Origin: Chondrilla cf. caribensis
Taxonomy: Eukaryota; Porifera; Demospongiae; Chondrillida; Chondrillidae
Assembly: GCA_964020155.1 (NCBI GenBank)
Contig: OZ026552.1
Location: forward strand, 3,015,644 to 3,079,643
Length of the DNA stretch: 64,000 nt
Direction of reading: 5' to 3'
How positions within the stretch are numbered: position 1 is the stretch's first letter; the number at the start of each line of letters is the position of its first letter. Shown here in pieces: positions 41,250 to 54,271 of this stretch. The notes under the pieces are model-generated. The model saw only the letters and a program-made list of their open reading frames with translations. It made no database searches and was not told the DNA's origin. Position numbers and translations under genes: made by a program.

Positions 41250-42941
41250 GTATAGTTTTTCAACTAGCGTTGTAACCCATAGCAACATAAGATTATATAC
41301 TATTATTGTGTACACCTACTATGCATGCATTCTATGTGTGTACCTTTGTTGAGTTGTACTGTTGCCATGAGGTGTGCACCTGTGCTGTGCTTTCAGGGTT
41401 GTAACATACACATACCGTCGGTTTAATGCAGGACTCAGTGATTCAATGTTCTCAATGTATATATATACTCTTCGGTAGAGAAGCAAGGTATTATAGACTA
41501 GTAGACTGGGCTCGATTAGGATGTGCCCAGTGTGAGTGAACTGTGTGCCAGCCATGTCCCTTATGAACATGTGCTCTTAGACTAGCATGACCTCACTATG
41601 TACACAGTGTCCTATGTGTGTATGCATGTAGTTAGATGGATTGCTGATCCAATTATACAATTCAGTTAGTTGCACACACAATGCACAAAGCATAAACAAA
41701 CCTAGCTATAGGTTGTTGGTGGGTACTGCAAACTGCCAGGCTTCACCAGTAAGTCTACATAGTCATGCTCTGTTTGTTGTTTTCAGAATTGAGAAGAAGG
41801 TATGAAAGATCATGATCAACTAATGATGCAGTGCGTGGACTGGTGTTTACAAGTCTAGAGGTGTGAGCATACTATGTGTTTGACTGATTTCTCCTGAACC
41901 TAAAATCCGATTTCCCCGCATTCAAGGTTGTTTACCGTCTGAGACTCTGTACAGTGGTTAGGGGCAATAATTACACAGCTATATAACTTTCTGGAGTGTA
42001 CTCCTGATGTATGTACCATACATGGTTAAACAAAACAAAAACTTTGTACTTTCTTTGTTTCCTAATTCCCCCTATTAAATTTATCAGGACCTGGTATATA
42101 TATATACTGTATAATCATCATTATGTTCATAATATGCAATGCATGCCTTTGTTTGTGTAGGCAATAATACTCTAATACCATTAATTTTTAATTTAAATTT
42201 ATATCCGATATACTGTAAGGTTGTGCTGTGATCTATTCACATTATATGTAACAAAGTTTAATATGTTTGGTATAGCGACAGGGAGGAGTTGAAAGTAGGA
42301 CTGTGTCATTGCTAGGAGTGGCCCAACAAGAAACTGAAAGCAGTTACCACTAGTGCTATAGCACTGCTAATCAGGGAACAGTGAAAGGCTTTGTCCGGCT
42401 AAGTTAAAGATTAATATGTATGCATTGGTGTATGTATGTATGTAAGTAGTCATAATTTATTTCTATTTGACAATCCTTTAGCTGGAGTAATTGTAATGCT
42501 AGTTGATATCAATCAGTCCAATTTCTTGTGTAATTGTGGATCAATTACACAATTACATCCATTTCATTCACTATTTCTCCCATAAAAATCAGACATCTAT
42601 TATTAAATGAGAGATATAATTTATTATTATGTCTGACTTGGCTAACCACTCAGCTAGTCTGTATTTAGTACATCAGCACATGGAATGAAAGGCAATGTTA
42701 AAATTGAGGCCCTCAAAACATTTGGCCCTACAATAATTATAATATTATGGTTATTACATATGGAAGTAAGTTATAATTGCTCAAAGTATACGTAGCTACA
42801 TAGTTGCAATGGAAATTGATTACATGAAGCAATGATTGTAATGATGGTAATCGGTTCTTGAAAATTAATCTGTAATAAATTGTAATGGTAATTGCTTACT
42901 TATAAACTATTTTGCCACAACACTGGTCGGCATCTCTATTC
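41250..42941. repeat. Intergenic repeat unit without a gene
   Basis: Holds one complete copy of the recurrent intergenic unit: CAGTGTCCTATG block (41605), CTGCCAGGCTTCACC block (41734), CTTTCTGGAGTGTACTCCTG block (41988), GCTAGGAGTGGCCC block (42310), then the EF-hand 3' flank. Confidence 0.6.
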
Positions 42942-43508
42942 CTATTCGTATTTACTTCCAAACATTCCTTGCACCTCTGGATCATCCAAATGAAACCAAA
43001 ACTTGAAAAAAGACGAAATGTACTCTTTTCGGTCGATTTTTCCCGATTTGTCTTTATCAAGCAAGGCAAAAGCTGCCTGGCCTGCATCTTCAGGGAAACC
43101 CGCGGCCTTAATCCAGACCATGTACTCGTCGAAGGTGATAGTTCCATCTCTGTTTGTGTCCACGACGTCGAACACAGCATTTTCCATTTTCTCCATCAAC
43201 ATTTCTTCTCCCCTTTTTACCTTAGCTATCTCTGCTACGGCCATGTTTGCGGCAAGCTCTATATATTTCTTCTTCTTGGCCTTTACTCCTTCGGTGAGTC
43301 CCATAGCGGCGGTGAAATCCAACGTAGCTGCTCGTAGCTTGGCAATTTCACTTGGACGATCGGTCACAACCTTGGCAAGGTTATCAACCACAAATATCCA
43401 GTCATCTCTTGAAACTAAGCCGTCCCCGTTCCTGTCAATTTGATGAAATGCTTCGTCGAGACGTTTGACCCACTTGGGGTTCTTGAGGAAATCTTGGACA
43501 GTTGCCAT
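42942..43508 (-). CDS. Photoprotein-like / SCP-like EF-hand calcium-binding protein
   Basis: A single-exon frame of 188 residues. Loops: EF1 D-R-N-G-D-G-L-V-S-R-D-D, EF3 D-T-N-R-D-G-T-I-T-F-D-E and EF4 D-K-D-K-S-G-K-I-D-R-K-E, three intact sites with a degenerate EF2. It differs by A-K-K-K-K-Y-I-E-L in the linker and by W-I-F-V-V-D-N-L after EF1. Both the coding region and the promoter look undamaged, so it is one of the best candidates for an expressed member. Confidence 0.9.
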   Translation of the reverse strand: MATVQDFLKNPKWVKRLDEAFHQIDRNGDGLVSRDDWIFVVDNLAKVVTDRPSEIAKLRAATLDFTAAMGLTEGVKAKKKKYIELAANMAVAEIAKVKRGEEMLMEKMENAVFDVVDTNRDGTITFDEYMVWIKAAGFPEDAGQAAFALLDKDKSGKIDRKEYISSFFKFWFHLDDPEVQGMFGSKYE

Positions 43509-43660
43509 ATCTTCGCTGACTTGAAGTACAGTAGACGTCTATAATAGCCGAGTGCAGCGTGAAAGGAAGCTTGCTATATAGCGCTGTAAGATGCAGGTCT
43601 CTATGTACTAGTCGATCCCTTTGATCTCGCGACTTGTCTGGGATCGATCCGACCACAACA
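43509..43660 (-). promoter_or_regulatory. Promoter of the EF-hand gene at 42942-43508
   Basis: TATA box CTATATAG at 43574-43581 and the TCGATCCC / GGGATCGA inverted repeat at about 43613-43647, arranged as in sister genes. Confidence 0.65.
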
Positions 43661-43847
43661 AAATGTCCATCCTGCGGTAGGAGATCGAGGCGTCCTTCGC
43701 ACCGTGCCAGAATAAATTGCAGCAAGCACCCTGCGCTACTGAATACTGGGGACCTGGCGGATATATATTACAACATGAAAATCCTGTGGGAATGCATTGG
43801 TGGTGAGCATGCATGGCATAATATGAGCACTAACATGAAAGTGCAAA

Positions 43848-44193
<346 letters not shown>

Positions 44194-44224
44194 AGCTATG
44201 TGTTGGAATGTGCAATGTTGTATT

Positions 44225-44560
44225 GAAGGTTACTCAGCAGACATCTTAACGAATGACACAATCATATCCTACCAATCACATAACATCACTGATCAAAACA
44301 TGAGAACTAAAGTACATCAATCGTGACTTTCTCTAAGGTTGTTCATGCAACTGGCTGCTACCAACCCATTGTTTCCTACCAGTTCACATTTCCTTCTCAT
44401 AATATTGCGCCTGAACTGACATGAAAGCTTAAGAATGATATCATTACTCTTCAAAGACAGTCTAAAGACTCAAAATTAAGCATGCTTAAGGTGTTGGGTG
44501 GGGGTATGGATTAGCTGAAGTTACACACACTTTGGGTGATCAATCAATCCTCACTTACTG
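44225..44560. repeat. Fragments of SEC63 introns 6 and 5
   Basis: GACACAATCATATCCTACC and CCTACCAGTTCACATTTCC match SEC63 intron 6 (8930-9070). TCTAAAGACTC...TTACACACACTTTGGGTGATC matches intron 5 (10337-10410). No exon survives between them. Confidence 0.7.
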
Positions 44561-44999
44561 ATAATCTACATATTGTCATAATCCTAATAATATTATTATG
44601 AATAAGCCTACATGTACGTACATGTAAGTATGAGCACCCACAACGCATACACACATATTGTGCATACTCTGACTGATGTGGAGTATACAGTGACAGGATA
44701 GCGCACATTCATGTGCTTATGGTATGTATGTATAGCTACATACCTACATACGTATGCTTAAACAGTACTTCCTACATGTATGTATGCAAATACCTGTTGT
44801 ATATCAGTTTAGTACATTTGAGTTCAGTTGTTAATTTGTTAGAAATAATTCTATGAATTTGTATACAATTTAAATGTGTACGTATGTATGCATATTGTTT
44901 GTCATGTATGCATGAAGTACTAATTTCTCAAGAGATTTGACCTTTTATTACAAGTTATGTTCTAAGCTCTCTATTTGGCTGTGCACTGCACATACATAC

Positions 45000-45176
45000 A
45001 GTGAATTCTCATTAGTCCACCACCACTTTATCCACCAAACCTTTAAATTTAAGCCACCACAATTTCCAAGTACCAATATACAAGTATCAATATATAATAT
45101 CCACTTAACACCTGAAACTCGTTACTCCACCATATTCTTTGAAACGAATTCCGGTGGATTAATGAGTATTCACTGT
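45000..45176. mobile_element. MITE with 25-bp inverted ends
   Basis: CAGTGAATTCTCATTAGTCC at the left; the right end, inverted, reads CAGTGAATACTCATTAATCC. TA flanks both ends, pointing to a Tc1/mariner-type element. A weaker relative lies at 19146-19322. Confidence 0.75.
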
Positions 45177-45619
45177 AAACGGTCCTATAGCAGATCTAGA
45201 TTCACTCACATTCACACCAACCAAATTTAATTTCAAGGTTATATACTGTACTGATAGTAAACATTTTCATATGATTTTTAGTTGATGCATATGCATGTGT
45301 TTGCATAATTTATATATTTTGAGGTCTGAATCCCATTTGCCGTGTTGTAAGGGAATCTCTTCTATTCCAACAACCAGCAATTGCAAATTAAATGGCCTAT
45401 ACACCTGGTTCAATAAAGCAGTTGTTACTACCGTAGTGTTGTCTTACAATAATCATACATGCATATGCATAGTGATAATATTACATAGCCATGATTACGA
45501 TAGTCTATTTCTAATTGCGGCTGAAAATTATTATATAATTACACAACTATACTATATAATATTATATGGTACGTAGGTACATTTTAGACTAGCTATATGG
45601 GGTATTATCATGATTGTAT

Positions 45620-47365
45620 GTACTTTAATCATATTTGATTTCAGTACTGAAGCATTCAGGTCTCCACCATACATAGGGTGTACTGTATGTACATGCATGT
45701 TTAGTTGTACGATCTAAAATTTACATTCCATACATGCATATTCAGTGTGGTATGTAAGTAGACTTTTCAGGTACCTATTCATGCAGTGTACATATTAAGG
45801 GCTTTATTATATCTGCAATGAAGTTACACAATTGTATGTCACAACACAAGTTGACTGCGTGTGTCGCTACATTGTGACTAGTACTATGCTTGCATATATA
45901 GTAGGTTTTCAAATATTTCAAATTTCAAATGTTGTAATCCATAGCAACATATGATTACTATATATAGTGTGCATACCTGCTAACATGTTGTTACTGATGT
46001 ATTTGTGCATGCATACTATGTGTGTGTACTTTTGTTGAGTTGTACCCTTGCCATGATGTTTGCACCTGTGCTGTGCTTTTAGGATTGTATTATATTATTA
46101 CATACCGCTGTTTTATTGCAGGACACAGTAATTCAATGTTCTCAATGTATTTACTCTTCAGTAGAGAGACATGATATATTAACCTTAAGCTATACGTTGT
46201 TGGTGGGTACTAACAGCTGTACAAATAATATTCTGCATGAACATAATTATTATACTAGTTGCCAAAATTGTGAGTGAACTTTGTTCTAGCCATGTCCCTT
46301 GTGTATATGTGCTCTAGCATGACCTCTCTATGTACTCAGACTGAGTGTCCTATGCGTGTATGCATGTAGTGAGATGGATTGCTGATCCAATTATACAATT
46401 CAATTAGTTACACACACAATGCATGAAACATAAACAAACCTAGCTATAGGTTGTTGGTGGGTACTGCAAACTGCCAGGCTTCAAAGGTAAGTACAAAATC
46501 ATGCAATGTTTGTTGTTTTCAGAATTGAGAAGAAATTATGAAAGATCAACTAATGATGCAGCGTGTGGACTGGTGTTTATCTGGGATTTCTCCTGAACAC
46601 ATATAATCTCGTTTGCCCGCATGCAAGGTTGTTTGCCATCTCAGACTCTGTTTGGGGTAATAATTATACAGCTATGTAACTTTCTGGAGTGTACTCCTGA
46701 TGTATGTGTCATACGATATCAGATCCAATTATACAAAATAGATGCACATACATTGCACAAAGCATAAACATGGATAAGTTATTGGTGGGTGCTAACAGCT
46801 GTACATGTTCTGCATGAACATAATATATACTATGATAAAGTACATGACAGTTTTATTTACACTCTCGCATTTAGTTACCGATGAGACAAATATCAGACCA
46901 AAATCACTTCCATGCATCAAAGTAGGGTGTGATATTCAAAAAACTGTAACACAATTATCGGAGGTATAATAACTACTTATGTAAAAGTTGTAGGTATTCC
47001 AATCATTCTCTGGAGAAAGTGGTTTTATTAGTCAAATTTCAAAATACCTTGCCTATTAGTATACCATTGACATTGCAGTGCTCTCTAGACCACACCCATT
47101 CCTATGCCATATGCATATGTGTACATTTTTACATCTGTGCAAGTATAATATCCTTAACCATAGGATGCCCAGTGTGAGTGAACATTGTGCCAGCCATATC
47201 CCTTGTGAACATGTGCTTTAGCATGACCTCTCTATGTACACAGTGTCCTATGTGTGTATGCATGTAGTTAGATGGATTGCTGATCCAATTATGCAATTCA
47301 GTTAGTTGCACACACAATGCACAAATCATAAACAAACCTAGCTATAGGTTGTTGGTGGGTACTGC
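45620..47365. repeat. Intergenic repeat units without a gene
   Basis: A block shared with 38810-39240, then two copies of the common intergenic unit (CAGTGTCCTATG-type blocks at about 46340 and 47240; CTGCCAGGCTTCA at 46470). Nothing coding was recognised. Confidence 0.55.
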
Positions 47366-47550
47366 CATATCTTCACTGACTCAAAATATAGTATAGACGT
47401 CTATAATAGCTGAGTGCAGCATGCAAGGAAGCTTGCTACATAGAGCTGTGAGATAGAGGTCTCTATAATATTATACTAGTCAATCCCTTTGATCTCGGGA
47501 CTTGTCTGGGATCGATCTGACCACAACAAAATGTCCGTCCTACTGCAGGA
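47366..47550 (-). promoter_or_regulatory. Orphan EF-hand promoter without its gene
   Basis: The sequence matches the family from the start codon (CAT at 47366-47368 on the plus strand) through the 5' leader, TATA region (TTGCTACATAG, one base off CTATATAG) and the ATCCCTTTGATCTCGGGACTTG / GGGATCGATC upstream repeat. Immediately downstream of the ATG the coding sequence is gone; the intergenic GGTTGTTGGTGGGTACTGC block begins instead. The body was deleted or never copied. Confidence 0.8.
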
Positions 47551-47559
47551 GCCCACCTA

Positions 47560-47980
<421 letters not shown>

Positions 47981-47994
47981 CTATGTGTCGAAAT

Positions 47995-48990
47995 GTGCAA
48001 TGTTGTATTGAAGGTTACTCAGCAGACATCTTAGCGAATGATACTCATCATATCCTACCAATCACATAACATCACTGATCAAAGCATGAGAACTAAAGTA
48101 CATCAATTGTGACTTTCTTTAAGGTTGTTCATGCAACTGGCTGCTACCAACCCATTGTTTCCTACCAGTTCAAATTTCCTTCTCATATGTCTATTGCGCC
48201 TGATCTGACATGAAAGCTTAAGAATGATAACATTACTCTTCACTGACTGTCTAAAGACTCAAAATTAAGCATGCTTAAGGTGTTCGGTGGGGGTATGGAT
48301 TAGCTGAAGTTACACACACTTTGGGTGATCAATCAATCACCACGTACTGATAATAGATCTAAACATTATCCAAATTTTCAGCTTTGGCATGGGGTGCTGT
48401 GTTTATGTATGCAAAAATCTGCAGGTGTGCTCAAATGTACAATACATTTGTGGATGTAAATGGTGATGATAGCTACAAGTCATGAGGTTGTTGATGATTC
48501 ATCTTCACCTTTAGCTGTTTCTCAAGTCATTATGAGAAGATCCACACAGTACACAAAGAGATTATTGAGAAGGATTTAGACCTTAGAAGTAATCAAATGA
48601 GTTAAACAGGGAACCACACCCTATTCCTTGGTTTGATTTTGTAACTTTAAATGTGACAAAACAGTCTAAAGATTCACAATTAAGCATAATATATATATAC
48701 TTAAGGTGCTGGGTGAGGGGTATGGATTAACTGTAGTTACACATACTTTGGGTGATCAATTAATCACCACGTACTGATAATAGATTTAAACATTATCAAA
48801 ATTCTCAGCACTCTAGTACTGGTATATATATACACTACTTGCAGTGAATACAGTCTGCTGTGCATAAGTACAATAATCTTAGCGTTTCATAGACAAAACA
48901 TGAATCAAAATGGAGCTAACAAACCTTGTAGTCTATCAGGATTACCGAATTTCTCCCTATATTATTTTCATTTCAACTTACGCTATGTAA
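47995..48990 (-). pseudogene. Fragments of SEC63 introns 6 and 5 and of exon 5
   Basis: Intron 6 blocks (CCTACCAATCACATAAC at about 48054; CCTACCAGTTC at 48161), two intron 5 blocks (about 48250 and 48665), then a decayed exon 5 at about 48912-48975 (GGAGCTAACAAACC, TAGTCTATCAGG, TACCGAATTTCTCCC). The frame is destroyed. Confidence 0.65.
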
Positions 48991-49041
48991 CACTTGATAA
49001 TTATATTATTGTTATTATATTATTATTATAATATATAATAT

Positions 49042-49072
<31 letters not shown>

Positions 49073-50239
49073 ATTAGTTCCTACGCATAACCGCAACAAT
49101 GGATTTATATTGGGGGAGGGATATCAACTATTTGAAAAACTACTAATGCAGTGTGTGGACTGCATGGTGTTTACATAAATAGGTGTGGGCATAATATGTG
49201 TTTGACGGATTCTCCTGAACATATATATATAATCTCATTTGCCCACATGGCAGGTTGTTTACTGTCTCAGACTCTGTACAGTGGTTTGCATGGGGTAATA
49301 ATTATGCAGCTATGCAACTTTCTGGGGTGTACTCCTGATGGTTAAACAAAACGAAGACTTAAGTTTGTACTTTCTTTGTTTCCTATTTCTCCCTATTTAT
49401 CAGGTATACTATTATATTTACATATGTAACGCATGTCTTTGGGTGTGTATATAGGCAAGAATAAGTCTCTAGCTATACCATATCAAGTTTGTTTTCACTA
49501 TTCTGTAAGGTTGTGCTGTGTTCTCTTCAGATTTTATGCAATAAAATTTAATGTTTGGTATCGACTGGGATGATCTGAAAGTAGAAGGACTATGTCATTG
49601 CTAGGTGTGGCCCAACAAGAAACTGAAAGCAGTTACCACTAGTGCTATAGTCCTGTTAATGGAGGAGCAGTGAAAGGCTTTGTCCGGCTTCATTAAAGAT
49701 GTTATACATATGCACTGGTGTATGTATATATGTTTGTAGTCATAATTTAATTCTATTTGACATTCCTTTAGCTGTGGTACTTGTAATGCTAGTTGATATT
49801 GATAAGACTAATTTCTTGTGTAAATGTGAATCAATTACACAATTACATCCAATTTCATTCACTATTTCTCCCCTAAACAACAGACATATTATATAAAATT
49901 AATGAGAGATATTATATATTCTATATGTCTGACTTGGGTAGCCGCTCAGCTAGTCTATACTAGGTACATCTGCATGTGGAATGAATTCATGGCACTACCA
50001 AAATTGAGGACCTCAAAACATTCGGCCCTACAATATGGTACATAATTATTAGTAGTACATAATATTATATGGAAGTAATTGTAGTGATAATTTGTAATTG
50101 CTACGTACTTTCAATGGAAATTGATTATACGAAGCAATGATTGTAATAGTAATGGTAGTCGGTTCTTGAACTGTAACAAATTGTAAATTAAATGGTAATT
50201 GCTTACTCATAAGCTGTAATTGGTGGGCATCCCGGATTC
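48991..50239. repeat. Intergenic repeat units without a gene
   Basis: An AT-rich run (49020-49070), the CTTTCTGGGGTGTACTCCTG block (49318), the GGTGTGGCCCAACAAGAAAC block (49605), and the EF-hand 3' flank. No gene seen. Confidence 0.55.
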
Positions 50240-50806
50240 CTATTCGTATTTACTTCCGAACATTCCTTGCACCTCTGGATCATCCAAATGAAACCAAAAC
50301 TTGAAAAGAGACGATATGTACTCTTTTCGCTCGATTTGTCCAGATTTGTCTTTATCAAGCAAGGCAAAAGTTGCTTGGGCTGCATCTTCAGGGAAACTCG
50401 CGGCCTTAATCCTGACCATGTACTCGTTGAAGGTGATAAATCCATCTCTGTTCGTGTCAAGGAGGTCGAACACAGCATTTTCCATTTTCTCCATCACCGT
50501 ATCTTCTCCCCTTTTTACCTTAGTTATCTCTGCTACCACCATGTTTGCGGCTAGCTCTCGAAATTTCTGCTTGTCGGCCTTTACTCCTTCGGTGAGTCCC
50601 ATAGCGTTTGCGTACTCCAACGTAGCTGCTCGTAGCTTGGCAACTTCACTTTGACGATCGGGCACGGCCTTGGCAAGGTTATCAACGAAAACATCCCAGT
50701 TTTCTATCGAAAGGACGCCTTTCCCGTTCTTGTCACCTTGATGAAATATTTCGTCGATACGTTTGACCCACTTGGGGCACTTGAGGTAATCTTGAACAGT
50801 TACCAT
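50240..50806 (-). CDS. EF-hand paralogue with a defective first calcium loop
   Basis: A single-exon frame of 188 residues. EF1 reads D-K-N-G-K-G-V-L-S-I-E-N: Lys replaces the ligand at position 5 and Asn the acidic residue at position 12, so site 1 probably does not bind calcium. EF3 (D-T-N-R-D-G-F-I-T-F-N-E) and EF4 (D-K-D-K-S-G-Q-I-E-R-K-E) are normal. The conserved D-R-P after the first helix is D-R-Q, and N-P-K-W is C-P-K-W. The TATA box is intact (50876-50883), as is the upstream TCGATCCC / GGGATCGA repeat. A two-site variant, probably still expressed. Confidence 0.88.
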   Translation of the reverse strand: MVTVQDYLKCPKWVKRIDEIFHQGDKNGKGVLSIENWDVFVDNLAKAVPDRQSEVAKLRAATLEYANAMGLTEGVKADKQKFRELAANMVVAEITKVKRGEDTVMEKMENAVFDLLDTNRDGFITFNEYMVRIKAASFPEDAAQATFALLDKDKSGQIERKEYISSLFKFWFHLDDPEVQGMFGSKYE

Positions 50807-50965
50807 ATCTTCCTTGACTCGAAGTACAGTAGACGACTATATATAATAGCTGAGTGCAGCACGCAAAGAAGCTTCCTATATAGAGCTGTAAGATACAGGT
50901 CTCTATAATACTAGTCGATCCCTCTGATCTCGCGATTTATTTGGGATCGATCTGACCACAGCAAA
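50807..50965 (-). promoter_or_regulatory. Promoter of the EF-hand gene at 50240-50806
   Basis: CTATATAG at 50876-50883 lies about 70 bp before the ATG. The TCGATCCC / GGGATCGA inverted repeat follows at about 50917-50951. Confidence 0.65.
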
Positions 50966-50999
50966 ATGTCCGTCCTGCGGTAGGAGAAACTGTTGAGAA

Positions 51000-52300
51000 A
51001 TTTTAGTACGTCATAATAATGATACATGACTAACAATATATACGTACACATGTACAAATGTATACATATTCATAGAATTATTTCTAGCAAGCTATACGAC
51101 TGAACTCAATTTATAAATTATTAATAATTATCTTCGATTCTATACCATCTAAACCGAACAATTTGATCACATCATGAAGTTAATGTTCAATTCTAGGTGT
51201 AATGCATTCTGACAATTGCAAGGTGAAATGACTGAGAGTACTTTTTGGAAGTTACATAGTACATAACTATCGCCCCAAACCACTGTACAGACAGTAAACA
51301 ACCATGCAAGCAAATGAGATTATAGTCTCAAGAGAATCATAAAACACACACAAACACCTGTTTATGTAAACACTAGTCCACACACAGCATCATTATTTGA
51401 TCTTCCATAACTTAATGGCTTCTCAATTTCGAAAACAATAAACAGAGCATGACTATGTAGACTTACTGGTGAAGCCTGACTGTTTGCAGTACCCACAAAC
51501 TGACAGTTAAAAGGTTAGTTACCATGGAGACAATCAGTTGCATAATATTAACATGTACAAATTGCCCACAATTGCATTGATCCTTTAAACCATGCTATAT
51601 TAATATTGGAACCCATAATAGTGGGGTTAATTTAATAACAACCTATGCTTATTTGTTGTGCAGTGCATGTGCAACCCATTGAATTGTATTATTGGATCAA
51701 CAATCCATCTAACTACATGCATACATACACACTACAATAATGCATAGGACACCGAGCACATATACAGAGAAGTCAGGAAAGAACATGTGTATATACACGA
51801 GGGACAATTAAGGCACGAAGTTCATGCGCAATGGGCATAGAGTAGAAATGGGTGTGGTTCGGACAGCACGTGGATCTGATAAGATTTATGTAACTTTGGA
51901 TCTTTGCCTGAGAATGATTCAAATACCTACATCTTTCATGTAAGGTGATGTTAGACCTTCAATAATGTATAGGGTGATACATTTATATGCACGCATGCGT
52001 ACATGTATATTCATCAGGGGACAGAAAAATTAATATTGACAACAGATCTCATGATATCATACAGTTGCAATTAGTGTATATGAAGCAGTGCAGTGAACAG
52101 CAACAGGGTAAATTGTTTTAGTTTTAACTGTTTAAAAGGCCTTGATTTGAATCCTTCTCGATAGGCTAAGTTTCATTATGCACTGTGTGGATCTTCTTAT
52201 AATGACTTGAGAATCAGCTTCCACAACCTCATGACTTGTCGCTATCAACACCATTAATTTTGTACAGATGTACCATTTATTCACTTACCTGCATATGATA
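51000..52300 (-). repeat. Inverted copy of the common intergenic and SEC63-intron blocks
   Basis: Read on the minus strand, it contains in reverse the blocks seen elsewhere on the plus strand: the TAATTTCTAGAAATAATTC-type block (51070), the CTCAGACTGTACAGTGGTTTGGGG block (51280), the CAGGCTTCACCAGTAAGTC block (51460), the GATGGATTG block (51705), and a SEC63 intron 6 piece (52150-52270: AGAAGATCCACACAG inverted). This marks an inversion after the 50240 gene. Confidence 0.7.
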
Positions 52301-53360
52301 TGGTAGACAGATGCATGTGTGGTGGACAGTGTACATATTTTGTTGGGGGTGGTGTATTGGCTTGCATATATATGTACACATACATTATGTAGTCCAGGTA
52401 AAATAATGCTGCTTCCAATTGATGATAACTGTAGTAAATATTGTTCGATGATGAACTTCACACAATATAATGCATATAATACTCCAGCTGCGGTTTAATA
52501 TAAAAATTACAGTTTGGTTTATTTTGTTTGGAGTAGCATTATTTGCCTAGTAGCTATAGTCTACATATCATAATAATAATATTATGTGAATGTACAGATG
52601 CACCACATCACCAGTGGAACAGCTAAAATTTTGTTGCATTCATTTGTCTTGTCACCAATATTACAGCATATATTTGAACATGTGGGGATACATATATACA
52701 ATTAATCAAATCCACTGATAATGGTGGCATATTTCATTTACAGTGCATGTGTTGTGTGTAGTGTAATCATGAAAAGAGTCAATCACTGTACTGCATGCAA
52801 CATGTTTTTAAAACACAACCATAATATTATTTTATTTTATTTATTTATTTATGTTTGTGTGCGTGCGTGCGTGCCTGTGTGTGTGTGTGCACGCATATGA
52901 TTTGATAGCATTGGATTTGATTGAATTATGCATATAAGACAAAGGAGAAATTGGTCAACATATGTAATTCAAAATTGAAATAAATTCAATAATCAGGACA
53001 AACCTAATGTAGATAGTCGACTGTATGAGATGTGCAAGTTTGAATGTACAGATGATATTGTTCAGGTAAAAGCAGTTGGTGGGAGATCCCTAGCTTGTGG
53101 CATATCCATGGCAGCTGGCAATAGGCTTCACTAGTGGTAGGGTTTGTCACTCCTATATCTTTCATGTATTAGCATCCAAGGTTAAAGTAGGTACAGTAAC
53201 TCCATTATTATGTATTTGAAGTATGAACTAGTTCCACCCAGTATAGCTAAACATCCTAATTTGCTCAATGGGAGACCCATCAGAGACAATGTTAAGTGGA
53301 GAGGTTGATCTCCTGCTGGAGTGAATCAATAATATACATTTCATATTTAAATGATTCATG

Positions 53361-53411
<51 letters not shown>

Positions 53412-53770
53412 ATGTGTGTGTGTGTGTGTATGTGTCTGCATGCGTGCGTCTGTGACCATGATCCGTGAAAAGTGATTACGAAAACAATGAGTGAACAAGT
53501 TTGTCATTATTATATGAAATTACCATCCAGTTCCTTCCCATGTATGTCTATAATATAACCTCTTTCATGCATAATCTCATGGACAGGGACTACATAACAT
53601 AAACATGTCATAACAATATTAAACAATTATTGAGGTGTGAGGCACCATGTATGGATGTATTATAATGTACAAATAGTGCATGCATTGTACTACAACTGTG
53701 AGAGTTTCGATCAATATTCACTAATCAATGCGAAAAATTAATGGTTGAACGGCTAGGTGTAGTCATATAT
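52301..53770. other. Gene-free stretch with simple repeats
   Basis: AT-rich. Contains a GTGCGTGC run at 52855 and a (TG)n tract at 53363-53438. No supported gene. Confidence 0.6.
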
Positions 53771-53974
53771 CGCAAATTCAATGTAAAATTCACTAGCCAA
53801 ATAATTTTTACACCAAACGTTTCGACAGCTGACTGCTGTCTTCTTCAGTGGTATGGAATACAGATCGTGATTGAGGTGTGAGTCTGTATTCCATACCACT
53901 GAAGAAGACAGCAGTCAGCTGTCGAAAAGTTTGGTGTAAAAATTATTTGGCTAGTGAATTACATTGAATTTGCG
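53771..53974. repeat. 200-bp palindrome whose arms carry a hammerhead-ribozyme-like core
   Basis: The left arm (53771-53863) and right arm (53883-53974) are nearly perfect inverted copies around a loop of about 19 bp. The right arm (plus strand) contains CTGAAGA, then GACAGC-AGTCA-GCTGTC (a perfect 6-bp stem), then GAAA. This is the order of a type I hammerhead core, with flanking ACCA / TGGT able to pair as stem I. One extra A after CTGAAGA and a C-to-A change in the right arm weaken the fit. Such motifs occur in Penelope-like elements and retrozymes. Confidence 0.75.
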
Positions 53975-54065
53975 ATATTCACTAATCAGTCATACACAAG
54001 GATAGTTAAGAATAATATTGAGATTGTCTGTGCAGTACATGTTGTAGGTGATGCATATGTGCACA

Positions 54066-54151
54066 ATGTCTAGCAAGCTATTAGACTCACTTTCCAATGT
54101 CTAGCAAGCTATTAGACTCATTTTCCAATGTCTAGCAAGCTATTAGACTCA

Positions 54152-54207
<56 letters not shown>
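54066..54207. repeat. Three 31-bp tandem repeats followed by (ATT)n
   Basis: AATGTCTAGCAAGCTATTAG plus ACTCA-TTTTCC occurs three times (54066-54154), then about 17 ATT units. It lies 65 bp upstream of the TATA box of the next gene. Confidence 0.9.
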
Positions 54208-54209
<2 letters not shown>

Positions 54210-54271
54210 GCACATATAAGGTGAGGGTTTCCAATCCAGTGGTTCTTTTGATCATCCATGCATTGAATCGG

